Of a stretch of DNA of 9,611 bases, positions 1-6,155 are shown in pieces. The stretch covers positions 1 through 9,611 of the forward strand of contig PLSZ01000027.1 of NCBI GenBank assembly GCA_003164305.1, read 5' to 3'. How positions within the stretch are numbered: the stretch's first letter is position 1; each line of letters begins with the position of its first letter. Source of the DNA: Acetobacteraceae bacterium (lineage in GTDB: Bacteria; Pseudomonadota; Alphaproteobacteria; Acetobacterales; Acetobacteraceae). The position numbers and the translations under genes were made by a program. The notes under the pieces were generated by a model that made no database searches, was not told where the DNA came from, and worked only from the letters and a program-made list of their open reading frames with translations.

Positions 1-1
1 C

Positions 2-28
2 CTGACCCTGGCATACTGACCCTGGCAT
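2..28. repeat. Short tandem direct repeat, two units
   Basis: The 13-base unit CTGACCCTGGCAT occurs at 2-14 and again exactly at 16-28, with one base between. It lies in non-coding sequence beyond the 3' end of the aldolase gene. Only two units are visible and the window edge may cut further ones. Confidence 0.7.
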
Positions 29-81
29 CGCGCGACGCAGACCCGGTGCTCTCGGGCAGGGCTCGACTTCCGTGCAGGCCG

Positions 82-129
82 ATCCTCGGGTCGAGCCCGA
101 GGATGACGTTCGGGAGCCCGAGGATGACG
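82..129. repeat. Palindromic intergenic repeat plus duplicated half copy
   Basis: ATCCTCGGG at 82-90 pairs exactly with CCCGAGGAT at 96-104 around the loop TCGAG. The right half, GAGCCCGAGGATGACG, at 93-108 is repeated exactly at 114-129, so a full hairpin is followed by a second right arm. The GGATGACG tail is shared with the repeats near 3290, 4615, 4773 and 7165. It lies about 50 bases beyond the stop of the minus-strand aldolase and could help end that transcript, but no T tract follows it on either strand. Confidence 0.75.
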
Positions 130-180
130 CTACGCGGCCGTCACGTCCCCCCTTATCACAGCGCCTCGACATCCGATCGG

Positions 181-978
181 TCAGTCGCTCTGTCCGGCGA
201 CACGGCGCAGATCGGCGGCCACGCGCGTCGCGGCATTCATCAGCAACGCGCCATCGGACTGGGTGGGGACGAAGCGCACGCCCTGCCGGATGAACTCCGC
301 CTGGCGGGTCAGGTCGTTATCGCCGCCGACCCCGGCATGTTTGCCGTGCGCCAGCGCCGCCGCGGCGATGCGCGCGACCGCGGCCATCGCCTCGGGGTCG
401 CCATAGGCGCCGGGCTTGCCCATGTCGGCGAGTAAGTCCGTCAGCCCAACCTGAATCACGTCCACGCCCTCGACCTCGGCGATGGCGTCGATGTTGCGCA
501 GGCCTTCCAGGCTTTCGATCATGCACACGACGAAGGTCTGCGCGTTGAGCAGCGGAATGGCGTCGGCCATCGGCACGGGCTGGTAATTGAAGATCGGATA
601 TCCGGTGGTGACCGACCTTGTGCCGATCGGCGCGAACTTGCAGGTTCGCACGGCCACGCGCGCGTCGTCCGCGGTGTTCACGTCAGGAACGACGATGCCG
701 GTGACACCGCGGTCCAGCATCACCGAGATATCGGGATCGCGGCAGCTTCTGACCCGGACGAACGGCGCCACGCCGCGGCCCAGAGCCACCTGAGCGATGT
801 GGCCGATCGTCTCCAGCGAAAAGATCGCGTGCTGCACGTCGATGAACAGGAAATCGTGGCCGCTGGTGCGGGCGATCCGGGCGATGTCGCCGGACCGCGC
901 CATGCGCACGATCAGGCCCAGAGCGAGTTCGCCGGCATCCAGCCTGCGACGCACCGGGTTGGTGATGTCGGGGATCAT
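181..978 (-). CDS. HpcH/HpaI family aldolase (2-keto-3-deoxy-acid class II aldolase)
   Basis: This 265-residue protein is the usual length for the HpcH/HpaI family of metal-dependent pyruvate aldolases (HpaI, GarL, RhmA), TIM-barrel enzymes of the cytoplasm that split 2-keto-3-deoxy acids into pyruvate and an aldehyde. Family landmarks are present: IDVQH with the catalytic His50 (Asp47 nearby), FVRVR with Arg75 for the pyruvate carboxylate, MIES with metal ligand Glu155, and VGLTDLLADMG with metal ligand Asp181. HpaI has Glu before the catalytic His; here it is Gln49, a change seen in other family branches. PVRRRLDAGELALGL at the N-terminus is also typical. The ATG directly follows the TAG of the transporter gene with no base between, and AGGTGG inside that gene serves as ribosome site, so translation is probably coupled. 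The neighbours suggest an aldarate or similar sugar-acid substrate. Family is certain; substrate is inference. Confidence 0.93.
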   Translation of the reverse strand: MIPDITNPVRRRLDAGELALGLIVRMARSGDIARIARTSGHDFLFIDVQHAIFSLETIGHIAQVALGRGVAPFVRVRSCRDPDISVMLDRGVTGIVVPDVNTADDARVAVRTCKFAPIGTRSVTTGYPIFNYQPVPMADAIPLLNAQTFVVCMIESLEGLRNIDAIAEVEGVDVIQVGLTDLLADMGKPGAYGDPEAMAAVARIAAAALAHGKHAGVGGDNDLTRQAEFIRQGVRFVPTQSDGALLMNAATRVAADLRRVAGQSD

Positions 979-2274
979 CTACGCCACCTGCGCCGCGGGG
1001 CCGGCGTGGGCCGATTGAGCTTGCTCGCCGATCGCGCCGCGGGCGCCGAACAGCGCGGCGGTCGCGCCGAGCAGCGCCAACACCCCGCAGACGATGAACG
1101 GGATGGTGAAACTGCCGGTGCCGGTCACGAGATAACCGGTGACGATGGGTGCCATGATGCCGAAGCTGTTGCCGCCCAACGTGAGGAAGGCGAAGGCGCG
1201 GCCGACGTCGGCGGGGGTGCGCAGCAGGTCGTTGGTCAGCGCGAAGTTCCACGATTGCGAGGCGCCGCTGAAGGTCAGCGCGATGGTCAGCAGGACGACG
1301 ATGGCGGGCATCGAGTCGACGAACGGCGTCGCCAGCACCACGGCGGTGGCCAGGCTGCCGCAGGCGACGGCGTAGCGGCGCTTGCCGGCATGCTGCGCCT
1401 CGGGGCTCAGCAGGCGGTCGGAGATATGGCTCAGGACGATGCAGAACACGATCGCGAGGCCGTAGGGCAACGCGGTGTAGACGCCGCTGCGCATGATGGT
1501 CATGCCGCGCGCCATCTGCATGTAGCCGGGCAGCCAGGTCAGGAAGAAATACGCCGTGTAGGTCAGGCAACCCTGGGTCAGGAACAGCCCCCACATCGTC
1601 GGCGAGGCCAGCAATCCGCGGTAACCGATCGAGGGTCCGTTCTCGGTACGCGGCGTGTCGCGTTGCGCCAGGATCATGGCGCGTTCCTCGGAGCCAAGCC
1701 ACGACGCGGCCTCGGGGCGGCGGAACACCAGCAGCCAGACGCCGACCCAGGCGAGGCCGATCAGGCCGGTGACGATGAAGGACACGCGCCAGCCGAAATC
1801 GGTCACCAGCCAGGACACCAGCAGCGCGCCGACCGAGGGTCCCGCGAGCGAGCCGCTGATCCAGACGGAGGAGGCGAGGCCGCGTTCGGCTCTGGGCGCC
1901 CATTCTCGGATGACGCTGTTGGCGCCGGGATTGGTGAAGGATTCGAAGGTGCCGAGGCCGAGGCGGCTAAGCAGCAGCGGCACCAGCGTGGGGGCGAACC
2001 CGCTGCACATCTGCGCGATCGACCACAGGCTGACGGCGCCGGCGATGGCGCGGCGGGTGCCCAGGCGGTCGGTGATGGCTCCGGCGGGGAGCAGGCAGAT
2101 GATATAGATCCACAGGAACGAGGAGAACAGGTAGCCGAGCGCGGTGGGCGACAGACCCATTTCTTTGGCGATCGAGCTTCCCGCCACCGAGAGGTTGATG
2201 CGGTCCAGCATGCTGATGGCCAGCAGGGTGAACAGCAGGACGTAGATGAACGACCGTTTCTTGCGCATCGCCAT
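979..2274 (-). CDS. MFS transporter, anion:cation symporter (ACS) type, sugar-acid/organic-anion uptake
   Basis: This 431-residue protein has about twelve hydrophobic segments and is probably an inner-membrane proton- or cation-coupled importer. LDRINLSVAG (residues 23-32) after TM1, the motif-A loop GAITDRLGTRR (65-75), the TM4 pattern SRLGLGTFESFTNPG (103-117) and FLTWLPGYMQ in the second half are characteristic of the ACS family, which includes GudP/GarP (glucarate/galactarate), ExuT (hexuronates) and many carboxylate carriers. The start at 2274 is preceded by GGAAGGAAA at good spacing; a second ATG two codons later is possible. The aldolase gene follows with no gap, so one transcript likely supplies import and cleavage of the same acid. 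A promoter with a -10 inside the palindrome at 2334-2355 lies upstream. Family is firm; the cargo is inferred from the neighbours. Confidence 0.93.
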   Translation of the reverse strand: MAMRKKRSFIYVLLFTLLAISMLDRINLSVAGSSIAKEMGLSPTALGYLFSSFLWIYIICLLPAGAITDRLGTRRAIAGAVSLWSIAQMCSGFAPTLVPLLLSRLGLGTFESFTNPGANSVIREWAPRAERGLASSVWISGSLAGPSVGALLVSWLVTDFGWRVSFIVTGLIGLAWVGVWLLVFRRPEAASWLGSEERAMILAQRDTPRTENGPSIGYRGLLASPTMWGLFLTQGCLTYTAYFFLTWLPGYMQMARGMTIMRSGVYTALPYGLAIVFCIVLSHISDRLLSPEAQHAGKRRYAVACGSLATAVVLATPFVDSMPAIVVLLTIALTFSGASQSWNFALTNDLLRTPADVGRAFAFLTLGGNSFGIMAPIVTGYLVTGTGSFTIPFIVCGVLALLGATAALFGARGAIGEQAQSAHAGPAAQVA

Positions 2275-2333
2275 GCGGATTTCCTTCCGTTTCCATCCGG
2301 CCGCGCGTTGTTCGTGGTGGCCTGGCGAAGCCG

Positions 2334-2355
2334 ATTTGATATAGTCATATCAAAT
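2334..2355. promoter_or_regulatory. Operator-like 22-bp palindrome between divergent genes
   Basis: ATTTGATAT (2334-2342) and ATATCAAAT (2347-2355) are perfect reverse complements around AGTC. This is an AT-rich island in otherwise GC-rich DNA, placed in the 113-base gap between the divergent transporter and FAH-family genes. Its size and symmetry suit a dimeric repressor. GntR/FadR-type regulators commonly control such sugar-acid genes, but no regulator gene lies in the window, so the family is a guess. It overlaps the -10 proposed for the minus-strand operon, and TATAGT (2340-2345) inside it could be a -10 for the plus-strand gene, so one site may control both directions. Confidence 0.6.
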
Positions 2356-2373
2356 GATCCAGCATACCGTCAA
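2344..2373 (-). promoter_or_regulatory. Candidate sigma70-type promoter for the transporter-aldolase operon
   Basis: Read on the minus strand, TTGACG (2373-2368) matches five of six bases of the -35 consensus. TATGAC (2349-2344), after an 18-base spacer, matches four of six for the -10. Transcription would start near 2337 and leave a leader of about 60 bases before the ATG at 2274. The -10 lies within the palindrome at 2334-2355, the expected geometry for repression. Confidence 0.4.
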
Positions 2374-2387
2374 ACGGGAGGCAGCCC

Positions 2388-3158
2388 ATGCACCAGGACA
2401 GTGTCGAATCCTTTGTCAGCGCGCGTGGGCGGCGTCCGGCGTGGCCCGGGATCGATAAGGCTCTGCGGCCGACGACGATCGAAGACGGCTACCGGTTGCG
2501 GAACGCGATTCATGGCCGGTTGATGGCGGCGGGCGATGCTCGGGTCGGCTGGAAGGTGGGTTCGACGTCGGCGTCCGGGCAGCGCGGGTTTGGGCTGAGC
2601 GAACCGGTTTACGCGGGACTGTTCGCCAGCGGGCGTTCGGCGACTTTGGCGGAGGCGTTGCGCCGGCCGTTGGCGCGGCCCTCGGTGGAATGCGAGATCG
2701 CGGTGGTGTTGGGGAAGGATATCGACGGGGCGGACCCGGCGCTGTCGGTCGCGACCGTTACGGATGCGATCGGGGCCTGTCATTTCGGCTGCGAGATCAT
2801 CGACAGCCGTTACGACGATCCGGCCGCGGTCGGCGTGCCGAGCCTGATCGCGGACGATTTCTTTCAGGTGGGATTTGTGGTCGGTGCGGAAAACACTGGT
2901 TGGAGAACACAGGACCTGACCGCCGCCGAAGGGTTCATCGAAATCGATGGCCAGCGTTGGAACGGCTCGGTCCGTGACGTGCTGACGGCTTTCGATTCAC
3001 TGCTGTGGCTGGCCAAAGCGTTGGCGCGCGGCGGGTTGTCGTTGCACTCGGGAGACATCGTGCTGACCGGCACGCTGGTGCCACCCAAACCCGTGCCCCT
3101 GCCGGCGCGGGCGGTGTCGATGGGGATTACCGGGTTCGAGTCGATGGCACTGAGCTGA
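2388..3158 (+). CDS. FAH-superfamily protein, 2-oxopent-4-enoate hydratase (MhpD)-like
   Basis: This 256-residue protein matches the hydratase/decarboxylase branch of the fumarylacetoacetate hydrolase fold (MhpD and relatives, about 260 residues), which acts on 2-oxo acids in the cytoplasm. Visible landmarks are VGWKVGSTSA with Lys56, VECEIAVVLGKDI with the acidic pair Glu101/Glu103, CEIIDSRY with Glu136 completing the expected divalent-metal triad, and the C-terminal SGDIVLTGTL. The MhpD-type VADNAS stretch is replaced by IADDFFQ (154-160), so the substrate pocket probably differs. The ATG has GGGAGG six bases upstream. It is divergent from the transporter-aldolase pair across a shared operator-like palindrome. 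In this setting it may act on a 2-keto-3-deoxy or 2,4-diketo acid rather than an aromatic meta-cleavage product; that is inference. A large hairpin starts six bases after the stop. Confidence 0.9.
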   Translation: MHQDSVESFVSARGRRPAWPGIDKALRPTTIEDGYRLRNAIHGRLMAAGDARVGWKVGSTSASGQRGFGLSEPVYAGLFASGRSATLAEALRRPLARPSVECEIAVVLGKDIDGADPALSVATVTDAIGACHFGCEIIDSRYDDPAAVGVPSLIADDFFQVGFVVGAENTGWRTQDLTAAEGFIEIDGQRWNGSVRDVLTAFDSLLWLAKALARGGLSLHSGDIVLTGTLVPPKPVPLPARAVSMGITGFESMALS

Positions 3159-3163
3159 CCGCA

Positions 3164-3216
3164 TCCCTCGTCATGGTCCTCCCCCGATCAAGTCGGGGGA
3201 GGACCATGACGAGGGA
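3164..3216. repeat. Long perfect palindrome, possible terminator between convergent genes
   Basis: Positions 3164-3187 and 3193-3216 are perfect 24-base reverse complements around the loop TCAAG. It starts six bases after the stop of the FAH-family gene and lies between two convergent genes. The stem contains GTCATGGTCCTCCCCCGA, so the outer CGTCAT/ATGACG is shared with the other repeats here but the core is longer and different. No T run follows on either strand, so any terminator role would rest on the stem alone. I regard it mainly as a dispersed repeat element. Confidence 0.8.
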
Positions 3217-3271
3217 GGGCACCGTTTGACGCACGCCCAATTCCATCGGGGTCGCTATTTTAGCGCGCATG

Positions 3272-3292
3272 GGGTCTAGCCCAGGGATGACG
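3272..3292. repeat. Degenerate half copy of the palindromic repeat
   Basis: GGGTCTAGCCCAGGGATGACG resembles the right half of the intact copies near 4600 (GGGTCGAACCCGGGGATGACG) with a few substitutions, while the matching left arm is largely lost. A small separate hairpin, CGCTA-TTT-TAGCG, sits at 3253-3265. Together with the large palindrome just upstream, these fill most of the 153-base gap between convergent stops; nothing coding is seen there. Confidence 0.5.
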
Positions 3293-3311
3293 ATGATGAC
3301 GGGTGCCGGGT

Positions 3312-4448
3312 CTACGCGTCGGCCTTGAAACGAACCAGCGCGTCGCGGTTGACCTCGATCCCCAGACCTGGGCCGGACGGCACCGTGACGTAGCCGTTCA
3401 CCGGCGCGACGGGCGTTGTCAGCAGCGCGGCGCGGACCGGATGTTCGGTGCGGTCGAACTCCAGCATCGGCTCGACGGGGTGCAGCGAGGGCGGTGTCCA
3501 GTCGGCGACGACCGCGAGCAACTGCACCGCGGCGGCCACGGCGATCCCGGTACCCCAAACATGCGGCGCGAACCGCACGCCGTAAGCCAGCGCCATGTCG
3601 GCGATCTTCTTGCATTCGGAAAGACCGCCGGCGGCGCACAGGTCGGGCTGGATGACATCCGCCGCGCGGCGTTCCAGCAGGCCGCGGAAGCCGATCCGGG
3701 TGAACTCGCACTCGCCGGTGGCGATCGGGATCGACAGCGCGGCTTTGACCGCCAGATGGCCGTCGATGTCCTCGGGGGGGACGGGTTCCTCGAACCAGCC
3801 GATGTCGCATGCCTCGATGCGGCGGCCGAGCCGGATGGCCTCCATGGCGTCGTAGGCGTGGTTGGCGTCGATCATCAGACCGATGTCCGGTCCGATCGCC
3901 TGGCGCACCGCCTGGACGGCGCGGACGTCGTCCTCGACCCCGAAGCCGACCTTTAATTTCATCGCCTGAAAGCCCAGGGCGCGGGATTCGAGGGCTTCCT
4001 CGCACAAATAGACGATGTGGTCGGGGCGGTCGCGCCGGTAAAGGCCGGTTGCGTAAGCCTTGACTTTCTCACGCACCGGACCGCCCATCAGCCGATGGAT
4101 CGGCTGGCCGAAATATTTGCCGCGCAGGTCCCATAGCGCGATGTCGATGCCGCTCAGGCCCTGGACGATCACGCCCTTCTGGCCATGGTCGCGGTAGCGG
4201 GCATACAGTTCGTGCCACAGGAATTCGCCGCGCACGGGATCGTGTCCGATCAGGAACGATCCGAGTTCCCGCACGACGGCCGCGTTGATCCGTGCCGGTC
4301 CGTAACATTCGCCCCAGCCGACCAGGCCGTCATCGGTGACGATCTCGACGATCATCGACATCCGTTTCGCGTACCACATCCGCGAATAGGCGAACGGTTG
4401 CGCCAGTTTCGCTTCCAGAACGTGAGCGCGGACATCGGTGATCTTCAT
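3312..4448 (-). CDS. Enolase superfamily (mandelate racemase subgroup), D-galactarolactone cycloisomerase-like
   Basis: The 378-residue protein has a full mandelate-racemase-type active site: KxK as Lys164/Lys166 (MKLKVG), metal ligands Asp194 (IDANH), Glu220 (WFEEP) and Glu246 (GECEF), and the dyad Asp269 (QPDL) with His296 (PHVWGTG). Such enzymes abstract the proton alpha to a carboxylate using Mg2+. From memory it closely resembles Agrobacterium D-galactarolactone cycloisomerase (Gci), also about 378 residues, in MKIT at the start, VGWGECxGPAR, LSGIDIALWD, FGVE after KxK, EPMLEFDRT, and GPGLGIEVNRDAL at the end. Gci opens galactarolactone to a 3-deoxy-2-keto-hexarate. A sugar-acid dehydratase role remains possible. 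I chose ATG 4448 because MKITDV is the family N-terminus; an in-frame TTG at 4466 would add six residues. It is convergent with the FAH-family gene and diverges from the oxidase operon. Family is firm; the Gci assignment is moderate. Confidence 0.93.
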   Translation of the reverse strand: MKITDVRAHVLEAKLAQPFAYSRMWYAKRMSMIVEIVTDDGLVGWGECYGPARINAAVVRELGSFLIGHDPVRGEFLWHELYARYRDHGQKGVIVQGLSGIDIALWDLRGKYFGQPIHRLMGGPVREKVKAYATGLYRRDRPDHIVYLCEEALESRALGFQAMKLKVGFGVEDDVRAVQAVRQAIGPDIGLMIDANHAYDAMEAIRLGRRIEACDIGWFEEPVPPEDIDGHLAVKAALSIPIATGECEFTRIGFRGLLERRAADVIQPDLCAAGGLSECKKIADMALAYGVRFAPHVWGTGIAVAAAVQLLAVVADWTPPSLHPVEPMLEFDRTEHPVRAALLTTPVAPVNGYVTVPSGPGLGIEVNRDALVRFKADA

Positions 4449-4532
4449 GACTTGCTGTTTCCCCAAAACGCGTGGTCCGCGGGATGGTTGGTCCCCGCGG
4501 GCATCGTCAGGCGGTGGAGCGGCGAACGGCTG

Positions 4533-4625
4533 CCTCTCCCGTCTTCCCCGGGCTCGACCCGGGGATCAATTCCAGCTCGGTGCCGCGATGGATCCCCGGG
4601 TCGAACCCGGGGATGACGGGAGAGG
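4533..4625. repeat. Head-to-head pair of palindromic repeats
   Basis: The segment 4533-4567 is nearly the reverse complement of 4591-4625 (33 of 35 positions), with a 23-base spacer. Each half is itself a hairpin, CCCCGGG-loop-CCCGGGG, so the region can fold as two small hairpins or one long stem. The outer arms CCTCTCCCGTC/GACGGGAGAGG extend the usual repeat core. It lies about 85 bases upstream of the ATG of the Gci-like gene, on the leader side. Confidence 0.8.
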
Positions 4626-4711
4626 TTGAGCCCGGCCGTTACGGTGACGCGACGGTGACTGTGTCGCGACGGTGGCTCACGCTTTATCGATAGCGATACT
4701 GGTCGTCCGCG

Positions 4712-4811
4712 GCAGTTCTCATTTTGCCGGTTGGACACCCCAATCCGTCATCCTCCGGTCGAGCCGGAGGATGACGGGAAATGTGAGCGGTTGCGTCAAA
4801 CTGAGAACTGC
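4712..4811. repeat. 100-base element with near-matching terminal inverted repeats and a central hairpin
   Basis: GCAGTTCTCA (4712-4721) is the exact reverse complement of TGAGAACTGC (4802-4811). Extended inward, 4712-4729 against 4794-4811 pairs at 16 of 18 positions. The perfect 14-bp palindrome at 4745-4777 sits between. GGTCGTC occurs just outside both ends (4701-4707 and 4814-4820), though not directly adjacent. The form recalls a miniature inverted-repeat element, or a repeat inserted into an older dyad. It is non-coding. Confidence 0.55.
4745..4777. repeat. Perfect 14-bp palindromic repeat, CTCCGG core
   Basis: CCGTCATCCTCCGG (4745-4758) pairs exactly with CCGGAGGATGACGG (4764-4777) around TCGAG. 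Compared with the copy at 82-104 (core CTCGGG) and those at 4546-4614 (core CCCGGG), stem bases differ but stay paired, and the loop remains TCGAG or nearly so. Confidence 0.8.
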
Positions 4812-4830
4812 TGGGTCGTCTGGCTGATCC

Positions 4831-4858
4831 TTGACTGGAGGTCTAATCATATTACCAT
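4831..4858 (+). promoter_or_regulatory. Candidate promoter of the oxidase-PAL-transporter-amidohydrolase operon
   Basis: TTGACT (4831-4836, five of six to the -35 consensus) and TACCAT (4853-4858, four of six to the -10) are 16 bases apart, in a local AT-rich patch 35 bases before the ATG at 4893. The spacer contains the dyad TAAT-CAT-ATTA (4844-4854). TCATAT occurs here (4847-4852) and in the operator-like palindrome at 2345-2350, which could mean one regulator for both transcripts, though six bases alone are weak evidence. Confidence 0.45.
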
Positions 4859-4892
4859 ACGACTCGAAGCCGCAACCACGGAGGATACGCGG

Positions 4893-6155
4893 ATGCCGGC
4901 GGACGTCATCGACACCCCCGTCGCGGCGACGCGCGACGAACGGGTCTGGTCCTCGGTCACGCCACAACTGGCGGCGGACCTGCCGCGACGGCTGGCGAAC
5001 ATCTACGCGCTGGAAGACCTGGAGCCGCGCGCGCGCAAGCATTTGCCGCGGCGGATTTTCGGCTTCGTGGAGGGCGGGGTTGAGACCAACGCCGCGCGCG
5101 ACGCCAACCGCGCCGCTTTCGCCGCCTGGTCGTTCCGCCCGCGCGTGCTGGTCAACACCATCGGCCGGAGCCTGAGCACGTCCCTGTTCGGCACCACCTA
5201 CGCCGCGCCGTTCGGCATCGCGCCGATGGGCGCCACGTCGCTGATGGCCTTCGAGTGCGAGCGCGTGCTGGCCGAGGCCGCCGGCGAAGCGAACATCCCG
5301 TTCATTCTCAGCGGCTCCTCGCTGATGCCGCTCGAGACCATTCTCCGGGCTAATCCGGCGGCGTGGTTCCAGGCCTATATCCCCGGCGACCGCGCGCGCA
5401 TCGGTCCGCTGGTGGATCGCGTGGCGCGCGCCGGCTACCGCACGCTGGTGATCACCGTTGACGTGGCGGTGGCCGGCAACCGGGAGAACAACGCCCGCAA
5501 CGGCTTCATGCTGCCGCTACGGCCCAGTACGAGCCTGGCGTGGGATGGGATGACGCATCCGCGGTGGCTGTTGGGCAATCTGTGCCGGACGCTGCTGACC
5601 CGGGGCATGCCGCATTTCGAGAATGTGGACGCGGTGCGTGGCGCGCCGGTGATCTCGGCCCAGGCGGAACGGAGTTTTGGGCGGCGCGACGCGCTGTGCT
5701 GGGATGATATCGCCTGGATCCGCGACCGCTGGCCGGGAACCTTGCTGCTGAAAGGCATCCTGGCACCCGAGGACGCGCGTCAGGCCGAGGCGATCGGCGC
5801 CGACGGCATCATCGTCTCCAACCACGGCGGACGGCAGCTCGATGGGGCGATGCCGTCGTTGCACGCGCTGCCCGAGGTGCGGGCGGCCAGCTTCGGGCTG
5901 ACGGTCACGATGGACAGTGGCGTCAGGCGCGGCACCGACGTGCTGAAGGCGCTGGCTCTGGGCGCGCAATTCGTTTTCGTGGGGCGGCCGTTCCTGTACG
6001 CGGCGGCGATCGGCGGCAAGGCAGGCGTGCGGCACGCGATCTCCTTCCTGTCGCTCGAGATCGACCGCGACATGGCGCTTCTGGGTTGTACTGGGCTTGA
6101 CCAAATCGGGCCGGCGCTGCTGGTTCCGGCGCTCCAAGAAAGGCAACGCGCATGA
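4893..6155 (+). CDS. FMN-dependent alpha-hydroxy-acid oxidase/dehydrogenase
   Basis: This 420-residue protein is of the LldD/glycolate oxidase family: TIM-barrel flavoenzymes that oxidise L-2-hydroxy acids to 2-oxo acids. Catalytic residues by comparison with spinach glycolate oxidase are Tyr162 (FQAY), Asp190 (TVDV), Arg197 (GNRE), Lys287 (LLKG), His311 and Arg314 (SNHGGRQLD, the family signature). FMN phosphate motifs follow: DSGVRRGTDVLKALALGA (341-358) and VGRPFLYA (363-370). The otherwise conserved Tyr of the N-terminal YxxGG-like segment (Tyr24 in glycolate oxidase) is Phe58 here (FGFVEGG), as I recall for mammalian long-chain hydroxy-acid oxidase HAO2, so the substrate may not be plain lactate or glycolate. 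There is no signal peptide. ATG 4893 is chosen because GGAGG lies eight bases upstream and the domain begins soon after; the longer frame from 4731 crosses repeats. Its stop overlaps the next start by four bases (ATGA). Confidence 0.93.
   Translation: MPADVIDTPVAATRDERVWSSVTPQLAADLPRRLANIYALEDLEPRARKHLPRRIFGFVEGGVETNAARDANRAAFAAWSFRPRVLVNTIGRSLSTSLFGTTYAAPFGIAPMGATSLMAFECERVLAEAAGEANIPFILSGSSLMPLETILRANPAAWFQAYIPGDRARIGPLVDRVARAGYRTLVITVDVAVAGNRENNARNGFMLPLRPSTSLAWDGMTHPRWLLGNLCRTLLTRGMPHFENVDAVRGAPVISAQAERSFGRRDALCWDDIAWIRDRWPGTLLLKGILAPEDARQAEAIGADGIIVSNHGGRQLDGAMPSLHALPEVRAASFGLTVTMDSGVRRGTDVLKALALGAQFVFVGRPFLYAAAIGGKAGVRHAISFLSLEIDRDMALLGCTGLDQIGPALLVPALQERQRA

Larger units (their letters stand above)
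4449..4892. other. Repeat-filled divergent intergenic region
   Basis: No convincing gene is seen in these 444 bases between the Gci-like gene and the oxidase gene. Contents in order: a 7-bp hairpin CCGCGGG/CCCGCGG (4477-4483 with 4494-4500) in the leader of the minus-strand gene; a pair of inverted palindromic repeats (4533-4625); three copies of ACGGTG(A/G)C at 4641-4648, 4652-4659 and 4669-4676; the palindrome TATCGATA (4685-4692); a 100-base nested dyad (4712-4811); and the candidate promoter of the plus-strand operon. The open reading frame runs on upstream of 4893, but it crosses the repeats and lacks a good ribosome site. Confidence 0.7.

Noticed and set aside
683..1903. Minus-strand open frame of 406 codons overlapping two genes
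   Set aside because: It is an Arg/Pro/His-rich shadow in another frame of the transporter and aldolase genes, with no recognisable domain.
1905..1917. GGATGACG-like match inside the transporter gene, and a similar one near 5547 in the oxidase
   Set aside because: These are single short matches within well-conserved coding sequence, without the paired arm, so they are chance resemblance to the repeat.
799..2523. Plus-strand open frame of 574 codons
   Set aside because: It lies antisense to the transporter and aldolase genes, which have clear family motifs. Its translation is low-complexity and rich in Gln, Arg, Gly, Ala and His, as expected for a GC-rich shadow frame.
3127..4005. Minus-strand open frame of 292 codons
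   Set aside because: It is out of frame with the Gci-like gene, Arg/Gly-rich, and runs through the intergenic palindromes.
4477..4500. Hairpin in the leader of the Gci-like gene as a riboswitch or attenuator
   Set aside because: It has only seven base pairs with a ten-base loop in GC-rich DNA. No known riboswitch core or leader peptide is seen.
4641..4676. Three ACGGTG(A/G)C copies as possible iterons
   Set aside because: The spacing is irregular (11 and 17 bases), and there is no replication gene, DnaA box or AT-rich unwinding region nearby.
4731..4892. N-terminal extension of the oxidase to 4731
   Set aside because: It crosses a palindromic repeat and the proposed promoter, and has no good ribosome site. 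ATG 4893 has GGAGG at ideal spacing and fits family length.
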